From Gammaproteobacteria bacterium (lineage in GTDB: Bacteria > Pseudomonadota > Gammaproteobacteria > Steroidobacterales > Steroidobacteraceae): 64,000 bases of DNA. A program made the position numbers and the translations under genes. Position 1 is the first letter of the stretch. Every line of letters begins with the position of its first letter. Under the pieces are notes generated by a model. That model searched no databases and was not told the origin of the DNA. It saw only the letters and a list, made by a program, of their open reading frames with translations. Of this stretch, positions 47,247 to 59,035 are shown one piece after another. The stretch is from NCBI GenBank assembly GCA_947469285.1, contig CANIOW010000017.1, positions 1-64,000 on the forward strand, given 5' to 3'.

Positions 47247-48524
47247 ATGAAATTTTCCTCGCGGCGTTATTCGGCTTGGTCTTTGCTGCGCGCGCGGTTC
47301 GCGGGCGCCGGCTATTGGCGCCCGTTGTGGAGCGGCCGGACCTTGCAAACCGCCTACGATGTGGTGGTGGTAGGGGCGGGTGGTCACGGACTGGCGACGG
47401 CCTACCACTTGGCGCGGGATCATGGTCTGCGACGGGTCGCGGTGCTGGATAAGGGGTTGGTGGGCTACGGCAACGTCGGGCGCAATACCACCATAGTACG
47501 TTCGAACTACCTGCTGCCAGAGAACCACTATTTCTACGAAGATGCCCTGCGTCGCTACGAGACCTTGTCCCGCGATCTGAACTACAACGTCATGTACAGC
47601 CCGCGTGGCGTGGTGGATATTGCTTTGTCCGATGACGATCTGCCGGTGTTGGCGCGGCGTGGCAATGCACTGCGCATGGCCGGTATCGACGCCGAGCTGC
47701 TGGATGTGGCTGCATTGGAACGCTTTGTGCCGGCACTGGCGCCACGTCGCCAGCGGCGTTTTCAGATCGCCGGGGCGCTGCTGCAGCGGCGCGGTGGAAC
47801 GGTGCGCCACGACGCGGTCGCCTGGGGCTATGCGCGAGCTGCTGCCGCTCTTGGGGTCGATATCATTGAACACTGCGAAGTGACTGGCGTGCATACCCAG
47901 GGCGGTTCTGCCACGGCGGTCGAGACCACTCACGGGGCCGTGCAGGCAGGGCGCATCGTGTTTGCGACCGCCGGGCATACGGGACTGGTCGGCAGGATGC
48001 TCGGTGTGCCATTACCGATTGAAACGCATTTATTGCAGGCGATGGTGACTGAACCGATCAAACCGTTGCTCGATACGGTTCTGGTCTACGTGGGTCCGGG
48101 GCACGCGGAGTCGTATGTGTCGCAATCTGACCGCGGCGGCATCGTGATGGGTGGCCATCTCGACGGTTTTCCGTCATACACGCGGGAGGGTCGCTGGCAC
48201 CGCCTCGAAGACGTAGTGCAGGCCTCGGTTGAGTTGCTACCGCAGCTCGGCGGACTGAAACTGCTGCGCCATTGGGCGGGCACCAACGACATGACGATGG
48301 ATGGCAGCCCACTCATGGACCGCGTGCGCTATGACAACGTGTTCCTGAATGCAGGGTGGTGTTACGGTGGTTTTAAATCCATTCCCGCTTCGGGAGCCGC
48401 TATGGCGCGTTTCGTGGCCAGCGGCACGGCGCCGGATCTGATTCGAGCGTTTGGCTTATCTCGTTTTGCAACGGGCCATTTGCTGGACGAGCCAGGTTAT
48501 GGGCCATATCCGGTGCGACTATGA
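47247..48524 (+). CDS. soxB: Sarcosine oxidase beta subunit
   Basis: FAD/FMN-bearing subunit of heterotetrameric sarcosine oxidase. The ATG at 47247 gives MKFSSRRYSAWSLLRARFAG, the standard start. FAD motif: DVVVVGAGGHGLATAYHLA. The covalent-FMN histidine sits in GGTVRHDAVAWGYARAA. A late GWCYGGFKSIPASG replaces the more common GWGTGGFK. 425 residues is near the family's usual length. Its stop overlaps soxD by 4 bp; order B-D-A-G is the classical one. Confidence 0.94.
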   Translation: MKFSSRRYSAWSLLRARFAGAGYWRPLWSGRTLQTAYDVVVVGAGGHGLATAYHLARDHGLRRVAVLDKGLVGYGNVGRNTTIVRSNYLLPENHYFYEDALRRYETLSRDLNYNVMYSPRGVVDIALSDDDLPVLARRGNALRMAGIDAELLDVAALERFVPALAPRRQRRFQIAGALLQRRGGTVRHDAVAWGYARAAAALGVDIIEHCEVTGVHTQGGSATAVETTHGAVQAGRIVFATAGHTGLVGRMLGVPLPIETHLLQAMVTEPIKPLLDTVLVYVGPGHAESYVSQSDRGGIVMGGHLDGFPSYTREGRWHRLEDVVQASVELLPQLGGLKLLRHWAGTNDMTMDGSPLMDRVRYDNVFLNAGWCYGGFKSIPASGAAMARFVASGTAPDLIRAFGLSRFATGHLLDEPGYGPYPVRL

Positions 48525-48769
48525 CGCAATTGGCCTGTCCATTCTGTGGTCCACGACCGCTGGAGGAGTTCCTGTTCCGCAAGACGATGCCCAATGCCGG
48601 CGATTCCGCTTACGCGCGTACTTACTTACGGGTAGACCACGGCACCCACAGTGAAGAGCAGTGGCAGCATAGTGGCGGTTGTCGCGTGTGGCTGCGCGTG
48701 GTGCGCAATCCATCGACGGGTGCGGTGGCCAGCATGACCGTGGAGGGCAGCGCGTATGAACTCCGCTGA
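48521..48769 (+). CDS. soxD: Sarcosine oxidase delta subunit
   Basis: Small zinc-binding subunit, 82 residues. Zinc ligands are CPFCG near the N-terminus and HSGGC further on, as in characterised SoxD. It is shorter than typical (about 100) in the middle. Its start overlaps soxB and its last 14 bp overlap soxA, so all sox genes are translationally coupled. Confidence 0.92.
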   Translation: MTQLACPFCGPRPLEEFLFRKTMPNAGDSAYARTYLRVDHGTHSEEQWQHSGGCRVWLRVVRNPSTGAVASMTVEGSAYELR

Positions 48770-51700
48770 CCGCCCGCGTCGTCGACCTACCAATAGCCGA
48801 CGTGCCGCACGAGAGGGGCGAGTGCCGGTTGCGGAAACGCGCCCACCCGTCCCATCCGCCAAGGGCGCAGTGGAGGGTAAACGCTACGGAACACGCCTGC
48901 GCGACAGCACCTTGACCTTCACCTTCGATGGGGTGCGCTATGCGGCTCGCGCTGGCGATACCGCAGCCGCGGCCTTGCTGGCGGCGGGTGTCAGTCTGTT
49001 CGGGCGCAGTGTCAAAGCACGGCGTCCACGTGGGGTCTTCACCGCGGGCCCCGAAGAGCCCTGTGCTCTGCTCACGGTGGGCCAGTCACCGCTGGTCATT
49101 CCCAATGTGCCCGCCACAACGCTAGTGCTGCATGCAGGCATGGTGTTGCGCAGTCAGAACCGCTGGCCGTCCCTGCGCTTCGACTTCGCTTCGCTGTTGC
49201 AGGTGGGTGGCAGTCTGTTCACCGCAGGCTTTTACTACAAGACATTTTTCTGGCCCACTTGGCGAGTATTCGAGCCGATCATCCGGCACTTGGCTGGCCT
49301 TGGCGAAGCACCGGGGGCCTGTGCGCTGTCGCCGCCCGCCGTTGAGCACTTGTCCTGCGACGTGCTAGTGGTGGGTAGTGGCCCCGCCGGCGTCACGGCA
49401 GCGTTGGCCGCGGCACGCGCTGGCGCAATAGTGGTGGTATGTGAACGCGAACCGGTCTGCGGTGGTGAACTGGAGTTTGAAGACTCGATCGTCGATGGTA
49501 TGCCTGGCTACCAGTGGCTGGCGCGCAGCCTATTGGAATTACGTACGCTCGGAGCGCGGTTACTCTGCAACACCACGGTCGTTGCCGAAGCGGGTGACAC
49601 TGTTATTGCCCACACCGAGCCTGACGGCTTGCCCGGCGATAACACGGTCTACCGTATTCGTGCCGGGCGGGTATTGTCGGCGGTCGGCGCCCTTGAGCAA
49701 CCCATTGCCTTTATCGGTAACGATCTGCCGGGGGTGATGCTGCTGGGAGCAGCCGAGCGTTACGCCGCACTATATGGCGTGCGCCCACGGGGTCCCGTGG
49801 TGCTGTTTGGTAATCACCACCGGCTGTATGCAGCAGCGCTACGACTGCGTGGTCTTGGCGCTAATATCGTCGCGATCGTGGACACGCGGGTAGACGGCGA
49901 GCTCCTTAAACCGGAGCCCACCGCAGCCGTGGCGCTTGCGCAGGTGGCGGCCGCGGAGGGTCGCGACGCAGCGGTGGCCCTGCTGCGAGCCTGCGGTATC
50001 GCTTGTTACCAAGGCCATACGCTGCATGCTGCCCATGGGTGGCGCGGCATTCGACAGGTGCGGGTGGCGCCTGTGGACGCACCTCATGCGGCATTCACGA
50101 TCGATTGCCAGTCGCTATTGGTGAGTGGTGGGTGGGTACCCCAACGTGGCCTGCCCAACGCGTCGATCACCGGTGCTGCCGCCGGCCAGGTCGATCTGGC
50201 CTCCCTCATGACGCCTGCCTATGACGCAGGTCTTTTGGCAGCGGCGGCCCTGGGTTTTACCGTCAGTGCACACACGGCACCGGAGGGCACGGGGGATCCA
50301 CTGCCGGTGGTGGTGCCTTATCTGCGCTCGCCGGCTGCAGCAGCGGAAGAAAAGCGGCAATTTATTGATCTGCAAAATGACGTCACCGTGGCCGATCTGC
50401 GCGTGGCCATCGCCGAGGGTTTCAGCCACATCGAGCATGTGAAGCGTTACACCACTTTGGGTATTGGTACCGAGCAGGGTCGTACTAGCAACACCTTGGG
50501 CGCTGGCATTCTGGCGGAACTGCGTGGTCTTGAGCCGCAGCAGGCACAGACCAGTCGTGCGCGCCCGCCACTGGCGCCGATGACGCTGAACTCCATCGCG
50601 GGGCAGCGCACCGGTGCGGCCTTTCGCGTGTCACGCCATACCCCGCTGCACGACTGGCATGCAGCACATGGCGGGGTGCTCGACCCGATGGGCCTGTGGT
50701 TACGCCCCCGTTATTACCGCGCCAACGGCCGTGATGCCGGCAGCGCGGCGGTGGTGGAAGCGGCGCGAGTGCGCGCAACGGGTGGAATAGCGGACTGCTC
50801 AACGCTCGGTAAGATCGAGATCGTGGGTCCCGACGCCGCAGCTTTCTTGGACGAAATATTTCTGACTCGCGCCAGTGCGTTGAAAGTCGGCCGCGCCCGC
50901 TACATGGTGCAATTGCGCGAGGACGGACTGGTACTCGATGACGGTCTATTACTGCGCGTGGACGAACAGCGGTTTCTGGCCACCACCAGTTCCAGCCATG
51001 GGCTCGAGGTGCTGTCCCATCTCGAACATCACCTAGCGAGCGCACCTGGTGCTACACGGGCGACGACGCTGCCTACGGACAGCCGAGGGTGCGGTCTTTC
51101 CATCACGGATGTCACGGACAGCTGGGCGGTGATCGCCGTCGCTGGGCCGTCAAGCCGGCCAACACTGCAAGGCCTGCTGCCGACGGTGGCGTTGGATCGG
51201 CTCAGCCACATGGCGTTTATCGATACCGAGTATGCCGGCCACACGGTGCGCGTTCTGCGGGCCGGTTTTTCTGGCGAATTGGCCTTTGAGCTTTACTGCC
51301 CACCGGTACTGGCCGCAGTGCTGTGGCAGGCCTTGCTGGAGGCGGGACTGGCGCCTTATGGTATCGACGCGCTGGATATCTTGCGCGTAGAGAAAGGATA
51401 TCTGACGACTGCAGAGATTAACGGGCAAGTGACCCCGCTCGACCTTGGCATGCAAGCAATGGTGGGGCAGGGGAACGCGTGCATCGGCCAGACATTACTG
51501 GCACGACCGGCGTTTCACGAAGAACACCGGCCCTGTTTGGTTGGGCTTCAGGCCGCAGATGGCCGCGCTGCATTTCTAGCCGGGGCGCAGATTGCCTTGA
51601 GTGCCGGAGGGACTCGGTCCTTGGGCTATGTCACCTCCAGTGTTTTCAGTCCCACGCTCGATCGTTGGGTGGGGTTGGCGCTCGTGGCGCGCAATCACAC

Positions 51701-51818
51701 CAGCCTGGGTACCACGCTCTGGGCACGTGACCCGCTTCGCGGGGGCGACACGGCGGTGTGCGTGGTGTCCCCCGTGCATGTTGATCCCGAAGGCCTGCGC
51801 ATGAAGGGGCTGCCATGA
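48756..51818 (+). CDS. soxA: Sarcosine oxidase alpha subunit
   Basis: 1020 residues. After a basic N-terminal leader comes the ferredoxin-like domain without cysteines (FTFDGVRYAARAGDTAAAAL, GRSVKARRPRGVFTAGPEEP), then an NAD-binding domain (VVGSGPAGVTAALAAARAG) and a C-terminal GcvT-like tetrahydrofolate domain (from about residue 630 on). The complex oxidises sarcosine to glycine, forming H2O2 and 5,10-methylene-THF. It overlaps soxD by 14 bp and soxG by 4 bp. Confidence 0.95.
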   Translation: MNSADRPRRRPTNSRRAAREGRVPVAETRPPVPSAKGAVEGKRYGTRLRDSTLTFTFDGVRYAARAGDTAAAALLAAGVSLFGRSVKARRPRGVFTAGPEEPCALLTVGQSPLVIPNVPATTLVLHAGMVLRSQNRWPSLRFDFASLLQVGGSLFTAGFYYKTFFWPTWRVFEPIIRHLAGLGEAPGACALSPPAVEHLSCDVLVVGSGPAGVTAALAAARAGAIVVVCEREPVCGGELEFEDSIVDGMPGYQWLARSLLELRTLGARLLCNTTVVAEAGDTVIAHTEPDGLPGDNTVYRIRAGRVLSAVGALEQPIAFIGNDLPGVMLLGAAERYAALYGVRPRGPVVLFGNHHRLYAAALRLRGLGANIVAIVDTRVDGELLKPEPTAAVALAQVAAAEGRDAAVALLRACGIACYQGHTLHAAHGWRGIRQVRVAPVDAPHAAFTIDCQSLLVSGGWVPQRGLPNASITGAAAGQVDLASLMTPAYDAGLLAAAALGFTVSAHTAPEGTGDPLPVVVPYLRSPAAAAEEKRQFIDLQNDVTVADLRVAIAEGFSHIEHVKRYTTLGIGTEQGRTSNTLGAGILAELRGLEPQQAQTSRARPPLAPMTLNSIAGQRTGAAFRVSRHTPLHDWHAAHGGVLDPMGLWLRPRYYRANGRDAGSAAVVEAARVRATGGIADCSTLGKIEIVGPDAAAFLDEIFLTRASALKVGRARYMVQLREDGLVLDDGLLLRVDEQRFLATTSSSHGLEVLSHLEHHLASAPGATRATTLPTDSRGCGLSITDVTDSWAVIAVAGPSSRPTLQGLLPTVALDRLSHMAFIDTEYAGHTVRVLRAGFSGELAFELYCPPVLAAVLWQALLEAGLAPYGIDALDILRVEKGYLTTAEINGQVTPLDLGMQAMVGQGNACIGQTLLARPAFHEEHRPCLVGLQAADGRAAFLAGAQIALSAGGTRSLGYVTSSVFSPTLDRWVGLALVARNHTSLGTTLWARDPLRGGDTAVCVVSPVHVDPEGLRMKGLP

Positions 51819-52282
51819 GATCCGTGGCCAGTCCCCTGGTGGAATTTGTGCTGTTTCCAGGGCAACCCGTGCCCGAGGGTTGGCCAGCGCTCCCGGGGAG
51901 CGTGGTGCGCGACACCGCGGGGCAGGCGGTGTTGCTGCACGTGGGGCCGCTGCGCTGGTTCGCACCGGCCGCTGTCCCCGGACTGTCTGCTGCCTTTCAA
52001 GGGCTAGAGCGCGCAGGGACCGGTGCCGCCTTGCGGGTAGATGGCAAATATGAGGTTTGCGACTTTTCTGGGGCCGTTGGCGCACGGATCTTGGCCAGCA
52101 CGCTCGATCTTGCCGGTATCTTGCGGTCGCGAGACTGCGCAGCGGTGACGCTTTTTGATTGCCCGGCCTTGCTGCTGCGCGAGAGCGGCGGCTATCGGGT
52201 GTGGGTGCAGACCAGTTACGCCGCGCATTTCAAGGCTGCGGTAGAACGTGCTGCCGCTATTTGTGCGAAAATACGGGGCTAA
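51815..52282 (+). CDS. soxG: Sarcosine oxidase gamma subunit
   Basis: 155-residue GcvT-like accessory subunit. The pattern ending VTLFDCPALLLRESGGYRVWVQTSYAAHFKAAVERA is typical of SoxG. The ATG overlaps the soxA stop. It completes the soxBDAG set. A weak terminator-like hairpin follows before thrS. Confidence 0.88.
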   Translation: MRSVASPLVEFVLFPGQPVPEGWPALPGSVVRDTAGQAVLLHVGPLRWFAPAAVPGLSAAFQGLERAGTGAALRVDGKYEVCDFSGAVGARILASTLDLAGILRSRDCAAVTLFDCPALLLRESGGYRVWVQTSYAAHFKAAVERAAAICAKIRG

Positions 52283-52304
52283 CCGACCCGCCAAGTCATA
52301 GGCT

Positions 52305-52326
52305 TGGGCGCCAGTCGTGTCGCCCA
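52305..52326 (+). terminator. Weak hairpin between soxG and thrS
   Basis: TGGGCG (52305-52310), 10-nt loop, CGCCCA (52321-52326), then GTTTGTAGTTT. The T-rich run is interrupted, so it may end sox transcription only partly or act in the thrS leader. Confidence 0.45.
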
Positions 52327-52348
52327 GTTTGTAGTTTCAGGACGTTTC

Positions 52349-54274
52349 ATGCCTACCATTACCCTGCCTGACGGCAGCCAGCGCAGCTTTGACTTCCCGG
52401 TGACGGTGGCCCAGGTGGCCGCGTCGATTGGTGCCGGTCTGGCCAAAGCCGCCTTGGCCGGTCGTGTCGATGGCCAACTGGTCGATACCAGTCACCTCAT
52501 GGCCAATGATGCGCGTCTTGAAATCGTGACCGACAAAGACCCCGCTGCGCTGGAGGTGCTGCGTCACTCCACCGCTCACCTGCTCGCGCAGGCAGTGCAG
52601 GCGCTGCACCCGAAGGCGCAGGTGACCATCGGTCCTGTCATCGATGACGGCTTTTTCTATGACTTCGCCTTTGAGCGTCCGTTTCATCCGGAGGACCTTG
52701 AGCAGATCGAAGCCAAGATGAAAGAGTTGGCCAAGGCGGACCTTGAGGTGCAACGTCGCGTTCTGCCCCGCGCAGAGGCTATTGCTTTGTTCGTCGCCAA
52801 AGGCGAGCACTACAAGGCAGAAATTATCGAGGCCATTCCGCCCGGTGAAGACGTGTCGCTGTATGGGCAAGGCGACTGGTTCGACTTGTGTCGTGGGCCG
52901 CATGTGCCGCGTACTTCGAAGCTCAAGGCCTTCAAGTTGATGAAGGTCGCCGGTGCCTACTGGCGTGGTGACTCTAAGAACGAGATGCTGCAGCGAATCT
53001 ACGGCACGGCTTGGCGTAACGAGGACGACCTCAAAGCCTACCTCACCCGTTTAGAGGAAGCGGAGAAGCGCGACCACCGCCGAATCGGGCGCGAGCTCGG
53101 CTTGTTCCATCAGCAGGAGGAGGCGGTCGGTAGTGTGTTCTGGCACGCCAAGGGTTGGCAGTTGTGGCGCGTGATTGAACGTTACATGCGCGAACAGCTA
53201 GATGCTGCTGGTTACCAGGAAGTCAAAACGCCGCAGTTACTAGACCGCGTGCTGTGGGAAAAAACCGGCCACTGGGACAACTATCGCGAGCACATGTTCG
53301 TCGCTGAAAGTGAAGAGCGAATGCTGGCGGTGAAGCCCATGAACTGCCCAGGTCACGTACTGATCTACAAGCAGGGTCTGAAGAGCTACCGTGACCTGCC
53401 GCTGCGCGTGGCGGAATTTGGTTCCTGCCACCGCAACGAGCCCAGCGGTGCCCTACATGGGTTGATGCGCGTGCGTGCCTTTACCCAGGACGATGCGCAC
53501 ATTTTCTGCACGGAAGAACAGATCAGCAGTGAGACGGTGGCATTTTGCAACTTGCTGCGGACCATCTATGCCGATTTCGGCTTCACGAGCGTGCAGGTGA
53601 AATTCTCCGACCGCCCACTTAAGCGCGCCGGGTCCGATGCCACTTGGGATCGGGCGGAGGCCGCGTTGAAGTCTGCGGTGGAAGCCGCAGGGCTCGAGTT
53701 CACGCTGAACCCAGGTGAGGGGGCATTTTACGGTCCGAAGCTCGAGTTTGTGCTGCGGGACGCCATTGGCCGTGACTGGCAATGTGGCACGCTGCAGGTC
53801 GATTTCGTGCTCCCCGAGCGTCTCGGCGCCGAATATGTGGCCGAAGACGGTGCAAAACACCGCCCCGTCATGTTGCACCGCGCGATTTTGGGCTCATTCG
53901 AGCGTTTCATCGGCATTTTGCTCGAAAATTACGCCGGAAAGCTGCCGACCTGGCTGGCCCCGATTCAGGCGGTGGTGCTCAATATCACCGACCGTCAGGG
54001 TACTTACGTCACCGAAGTGGCCGATTTCCTGAAAAATCAGGGGGTTCGGACCGAAGTTGACTTGCGTAACGAGAAGGTGGGCTTTAAGATTCGCGAACAC
54101 ACGCTGCAGCGGGTTCCGTACCTGCTGGTAGCAGGGGATCGTGAAAGCGATTCCCGCTCGGTGGCCGTGCGCACGCGTGCAGGTCAGGATCTGGGGGTTA
54201 TGTCGCTGGAAGCAGCGGCGGCTCTGGTTCTTGGCGATGCTGCGGGCCGCGGTCACGTCGTTTTGGAGGACTGA
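52349..54274 (+). CDS. thrS: Threonyl-tRNA synthetase
   Basis: Charges tRNA-Thr. The ATG at 52349 ([19 protein letters not shown]) follows CAGGA. Domains run TGS (residues 1-60), editing domain ([12 protein letters not shown]... [15 protein letters not shown]), class II catalytic core ([21 protein letters not shown] with the zinc Cys; [14 protein letters not shown]) and the C-terminal anticodon domain. 641 residues is normal. It leads the thrS-infC-rpmI-rplT-pheS-pheT-ihfA series. Confidence 0.98.
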   Translation: MPTITLPDGSQRSFDFPVTVAQVAASIGAGLAKAALAGRVDGQLVDTSHLMANDARLEIVTDKDPAALEVLRHSTAHLLAQAVQALHPKAQVTIGPVIDDGFFYDFAFERPFHPEDLEQIEAKMKELAKADLEVQRRVLPRAEAIALFVAKGEHYKAEIIEAIPPGEDVSLYGQGDWFDLCRGPHVPRTSKLKAFKLMKVAGAYWRGDSKNEMLQRIYGTAWRNEDDLKAYLTRLEEAEKRDHRRIGRELGLFHQQEEAVGSVFWHAKGWQLWRVIERYMREQLDAAGYQEVKTPQLLDRVLWEKTGHWDNYREHMFVAESEERMLAVKPMNCPGHVLIYKQGLKSYRDLPLRVAEFGSCHRNEPSGALHGLMRVRAFTQDDAHIFCTEEQISSETVAFCNLLRTIYADFGFTSVQVKFSDRPLKRAGSDATWDRAEAALKSAVEAAGLEFTLNPGEGAFYGPKLEFVLRDAIGRDWQCGTLQVDFVLPERLGAEYVAEDGAKHRPVMLHRAILGSFERFIGILLENYAGKLPTWLAPIQAVVLNITDRQGTYVTEVADFLKNQGVRTEVDLRNEKVGFKIREHTLQRVPYLLVAGDRESDSRSVAVRTRAGQDLGVMSLEAAAALVLGDAAGRGHVVLED

Positions 54275-54277
54275 TTT

Positions 54278-54796
54278 ATCGCTACTAGCAAGCGCATTCG
54301 GCGCAATGAAGAGATCCTGTCGCCCATGCTCCGCGTTATCGCGGCGGATGGTAGCCAAGCAGGTGTGATGACCCGCAGCGACGCCCTGTTCATGGCGACG
54401 CAGCAGGAATTAGATCTCGTCGAGGTCTCGCCGATGGCAGAACCGCCAGTCGTGCGCATCATGGACTTCGGTAAATTCTTGTTTGAAAATAACAAGAAGG
54501 CGAATGCGGCGAAGCGCAAGACGAAGCAGATCCAGATCAAGGAAGTCAAATTCCGTCCGGGAACGGACGAGAACGACTATCAGGTCAAACTGCGTGCACT
54601 GATGCGGTTCCTCGAGGAAGGCGACAAGGCGAAGATTACCTTGCGCTTCCGCGGACGTGAGATGGCGCACCAGGAAGTGGGTCGTCGCCTGCTGGATCGC
54701 GTGGTGAAAGACCTAGCAGAGGTCGGCACGGTTGAGCAGAACCCGATGATGGAAGGTCGTCAGGTGGTCATGATGTTCGGTCCCAAGAAGCGGTAA
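54278..54796 (+). CDS. infC: Translation initiation factor IF-3, ATC start
   Basis: Binds the 30S subunit and checks initiator tRNA and start codon. The frame reads ATC at 54278 followed by [12 protein letters not shown], with GGAGGA at 54265-54270 seven bases before it and the thrS stop only 3 bp away. The first ATG (54326) would remove the start of the IF3-N domain. Rare AUU/AUC starts are known for infC and let IF-3 repress its own translation. Core motifs [21 protein letters not shown] and [14 protein letters not shown] are present; 172 residues. Confidence 0.95.
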   Translation: MATSKRIRRNEEILSPMLRVIAADGSQAGVMTRSDALFMATQQELDLVEVSPMAEPPVVRIMDFGKFLFENNKKANAAKRKTKQIQIKEVKFRPGTDENDYQVKLRALMRFLEEGDKAKITLRFRGREMAHQEVGRRLLDRVVKDLAEVGTVEQNPMMEGRQVVMMFGPKKR

Positions 54797-54897
54797 CCGG
54801 AGCCAAGTTTTTTTCCGGCCTGGGTGTTTAACCCGGGTCGGCCCGCCCCCAGCCCGCCTCACGGCGGCGTGAAAGGGCTTAAAAGTGGAGAAAGTCG
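54797..54897 (+). promoter_or_regulatory. Structured leader before rpmI-rplT
   Basis: A T-run (GTTTTTTTCC), then a hairpin CCTGGGT / ACCCGGG and further GC-rich complementarity (CGCCTCACGGCGGCG) before the GTGGAG ribosome site. In E. coli and Bacillus, L20 represses this operon by binding such a leader; that this one does so is inferred from position only. Confidence 0.4.
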
Positions 54898-55092
54898 ATG
54901 CCTAAGATGAAAACAAATCGGGCGGCAGCTAAACGCTTCCGCAAGACGGCCAACGGTTTCAAGCGTGGTCAGTCCCACCGCCGTCACATCCTCACGAAGA
55001 AATCCAGCAAGCGTAAGCGTCAGCTGCGGGTTGGCATGATGGTCTGCGAAAGCGACCTCGGCCGCCTTGCTCAGTTACTTCCGAACGCCTGA
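54898..55092 (+). CDS. rpmI: 50S ribosomal protein L35
   Basis: 64-residue basic protein. It starts [24 protein letters not shown] and has [18 protein letters not shown], the L35 signature. GTGGAG precedes the start. It lies between infC and rplT as usual. Confidence 0.97.
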   Translation: MPKMKTNRAAAKRFRKTANGFKRGQSHRRHILTKKSSKRKRQLRVGMMVCESDLGRLAQLLPNA

Positions 55093-55134
55093 ACCGGCGC
55101 TGGACTGTTCATCATTATTCGTTGAGGTGTAGAT

Positions 55135-55494
55135 ATGGCACGAGTTAAACGTGGCGTCATTGCAGGACGCCGTCACAAAAAAATCCTGAAAAAGGCCAAG
55201 GGCTACTACAACGCGCGCCGCAAGGTATTCCGCGTCGCCAAACAGGCGGTGATCAAAGCCGGCCAGTACGCCTATATTGGTCGTCGTCTGAAGAAGCGCC
55301 AGTACCGCGCCTTGTGGATCCAGCGTCTGAATGCGGCCGCGCGTGAGCATGGCTTGTCGTACAGCCGCCTGATCAATGGCTTGACCAAGGCTAGTGTGGG
55401 TATCGACCGCAAGGCTCTGGCCGACCTCGCAGTGCACGAGCCTGCGGCGTTTGCAGCCGTGGTGGCACAGGCGAAGGCAGCGCTGGCGGCCTGA
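55135..55494 (+). CDS. rplT: 50S ribosomal protein L20
   Basis: 119 residues, early-assembly 23S rRNA binder. It starts [46 protein letters not shown] and continues [23 protein letters not shown], both diagnostic. In other bacteria it also represses its operon. Confidence 0.98.
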   Translation: MARVKRGVIAGRRHKKILKKAKGYYNARRKVFRVAKQAVIKAGQYAYIGRRLKKRQYRALWIQRLNAAAREHGLSYSRLINGLTKASVGIDRKALADLAVHEPAAFAAVVAQAKAALAA

Positions 55495-56634
<1,140 letters not shown>

Positions 56635-56638
56635 ACGC

Positions 56639-59035
56639 ATGAAGATTTCTCTGTCCTGGTTACGTGAATGGGTCGAGCCGGGTTGCGATGCCACCACCCT
56701 TGGGCAGCGCTTGACGCTGGCCGGGTTTGAACTCGAGGGAACGGCAACGGCGGCGCCGGCCTTTAGTGGCGTGGTGGTCGCCGAAATTGTCGCTGCGGAC
56801 GCGCATCCAAATGCTGAAAAATTACGTGTCTGCCAGGTGCTGGCCGGTGGTGAGCGGGTGCAGGTCGTCTGTGGAGCACCCAATGCGCGGGTTGGCATTA
56901 AAGTGCCGTTTGCGACCGTGGGGGCGCAGCTACCGGGTGGTCTGCAGATCAAGCGCGCGACGCTACGGGGTGTCGATAGCCACGGCATGCTGTGCAGCGC
57001 GGCGGAACTGGGTCTGTCGGCAGAACGTACCGGGTTGCTCGAGCTGCCAGCCAGCCTGACGACCGGGCAAAGCCTGCGCGAGGCACTCGATCTCGACGAT
57101 GTCATCATGGAACTGAACCTGACCCCGAACCGCGGCGATGCGCTGTCGGTGCGTGGTGTTTCACGCGAAGTGTCCGTCTTGCTAAACCAGCCCCTGTGCC
57201 CGCATGAGGCGGCTATTGTCCCCGTCACCCACCAGCAGACCTTCCCGGTACAGCTTGCGGCGCCCATCGCCTGTCCGCGGTTTCTGGGGCGCGTGTTAAC
57301 CGGTCTCGATGCCACGGCGCAAACCCCTGGCTGGATGACAGAGCGGCTGCGTCGTGCCGGCGTACGCGCTATCAGTCCTACCGTCGACGTCACCAACTAC
57401 GTGATGCTGGAGCTGGGACAGCCCATGCACGCCTACGACCTGAGCCGGCTGGCGGGAGGCTTGGTGGTGCGCTGGGCCCACGCCGGCGAAAAACTGGTCC
57501 TGCTCGACGCCCGCGAGATCGCGCTCGCCACCGATGAACTGGTCATTGCCGACGCGGACGGCGCAGTGGCACTGGCCGGTGTCATGGGTGGGGAGCGTTC
57601 GGGCATTGTCGCTGGTGGCACGACGGAGGTCTTGCTGGAGGTCGCTTGGTTCGCACCGGATGCCATCGCTGGTAGGGCGCGTCGTCATGGATTGCACACC
57701 GACGCTGCCCAACGGTTCGAGCGTGGCGTTGATCCGGCGCTGCAGGCGTCCGCGATGGAGCGGGCCACGGCTTTGCTCCTGTCGATCTGCGGCGGGGCGG
57801 CCGGTCCGGTGGTCTGCACAGAGGACCACAGCCGGTTGCCGGTGCGTGAGATGGTCGCCTTGCGCCACGCCCGCCTAACCCACGTGCTCGGCGTTGAGGT
57901 GCCCGCCGACCGTGTCCGCGGGATTTTAGCGGCGCTAGGGATGCGGGTGACCGACACCGCCGCGGGTTGGGCCGTGGTGCCACCCAGTTGGCGGTTTGAT
58001 CTCACCCTTGAGGAAGACCTTATCGAGGAAGTGGCGCGCGTGTTTGGCTATGACGCCATTCCGGAACAGGACGCCAAGGTACCGCAGGTGCCACCGCCGT
58101 TGTCGGAGCGGCTATTGTCCCGCGAGCGACTGATGACGCGACTGGTGGACCTGGGCTATCAGGAAGCCATTACCTACAGTTTTGTGGAACCTGGCCTGCA
58201 GTCTGCGTTGTTTCCAGAGACCACAGCACTGACCTTGGCTAACCCCATCTCGGCAGATCTGGCGCAGATGCGAGTGAGTCTGTGGCCAGGCTTACTCAAG
58301 GCTTTGAAAGAAAACCTGAACCGCCAACAAGCCCGCGTGCGTCTGTTTGAGCTCGGCGGTCGCTTTGACCTGAGTTCCGGTGTGCTCGTCGAGCGGGCGA
58401 CACTGGCCGGGCTCTTGTCGGGTGAGGTTTCAATGGAACAGTGGGGTGAGTCGGCGCGTCGCGCGGACTTCTTTGACCTCAAAGGGGATGTCGAGGCCGT
58501 GCTCGCCGCGGCTGCTGGGAGCGGCTTCGGAGCTGATATCAATGCCCTAAAATTCGTGGCAGGCGACTTATCGTGCCTGCATCCAGGCCGCACAGCTCGG
58601 GTAGAAAAGAACGGAAAATCAATAGGTTGGATCGGAGAGCTCCACCCACATCTACAGCAGCAGCTGGGTTTAGCGGTGGCGCCGCTGTTGTTCGAGCTGG
58701 ACCTAGAGCCGCTACTGGCTGCGGTGGTCCCCCAATATCGAGAAATATCGCGTTTTCCGGCTGTGCGTCGCGATCTGGCGATGGTCATGGAGGAGGGGGT
58801 GTCTATGGACAGCCTCTGCGCTCATGTTAAGGTTGCGGCCGGGGAAACTTTGCAGAGCGTGACGGTATTCGACATCTACCGTGGCCAAGGCGTGAAAAAA
58901 GGCTTAAAAAGCGTTGCCTTGGCGCTCATTTTGCAAGACACTTCGAGGACGCTGACGGACGATGATGTGGAGACCACCGTGTCTGCCGTCATTGAACGGC
59001 TGAAACATCACGCCAGTGCGGAACTTCGCGAATGA
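56639..59035 (+). CDS. pheT: Phenylalanyl-tRNA synthetase beta subunit
   Basis: 798 residues. It starts [19 protein letters not shown], followed by the tRNA-binding EMAP-like domain ([23 protein letters not shown]), B3/B4 editing domain ([30 protein letters not shown]), B5 ([13 protein letters not shown]) and a C-terminal ferredoxin-fold anticodon domain ([20 protein letters not shown]). It begins 4 bp after pheS and its end overlaps ihfA by 4 bp. Confidence 0.98.
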   Translation: MKISLSWLREWVEPGCDATTLGQRLTLAGFELEGTATAAPAFSGVVVAEIVAADAHPNAEKLRVCQVLAGGERVQVVCGAPNARVGIKVPFATVGAQLPGGLQIKRATLRGVDSHGMLCSAAELGLSAERTGLLELPASLTTGQSLREALDLDDVIMELNLTPNRGDALSVRGVSREVSVLLNQPLCPHEAAIVPVTHQQTFPVQLAAPIACPRFLGRVLTGLDATAQTPGWMTERLRRAGVRAISPTVDVTNYVMLELGQPMHAYDLSRLAGGLVVRWAHAGEKLVLLDAREIALATDELVIADADGAVALAGVMGGERSGIVAGGTTEVLLEVAWFAPDAIAGRARRHGLHTDAAQRFERGVDPALQASAMERATALLLSICGGAAGPVVCTEDHSRLPVREMVALRHARLTHVLGVEVPADRVRGILAALGMRVTDTAAGWAVVPPSWRFDLTLEEDLIEEVARVFGYDAIPEQDAKVPQVPPPLSERLLSRERLMTRLVDLGYQEAITYSFVEPGLQSALFPETTALTLANPISADLAQMRVSLWPGLLKALKENLNRQQARVRLFELGGRFDLSSGVLVERATLAGLLSGEVSMEQWGESARRADFFDLKGDVEAVLAAAAGSGFGADINALKFVAGDLSCLHPGRTARVEKNGKSIGWIGELHPHLQQQLGLAVAPLLFELDLEPLLAAVVPQYREISRFPAVRRDLAMVMEEGVSMDSLCAHVKVAAGETLQSVTVFDIYRGQGVKKGLKSVALALILQDTSRTLTDDDVETTVSAVIERLKHHASAELRE

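Noticed and set aside
54326-54328. ATG as infC start
   Set aside because: It would cut the conserved IF3-N start and has no ribosome-binding site, whereas ATC 54278 has both.
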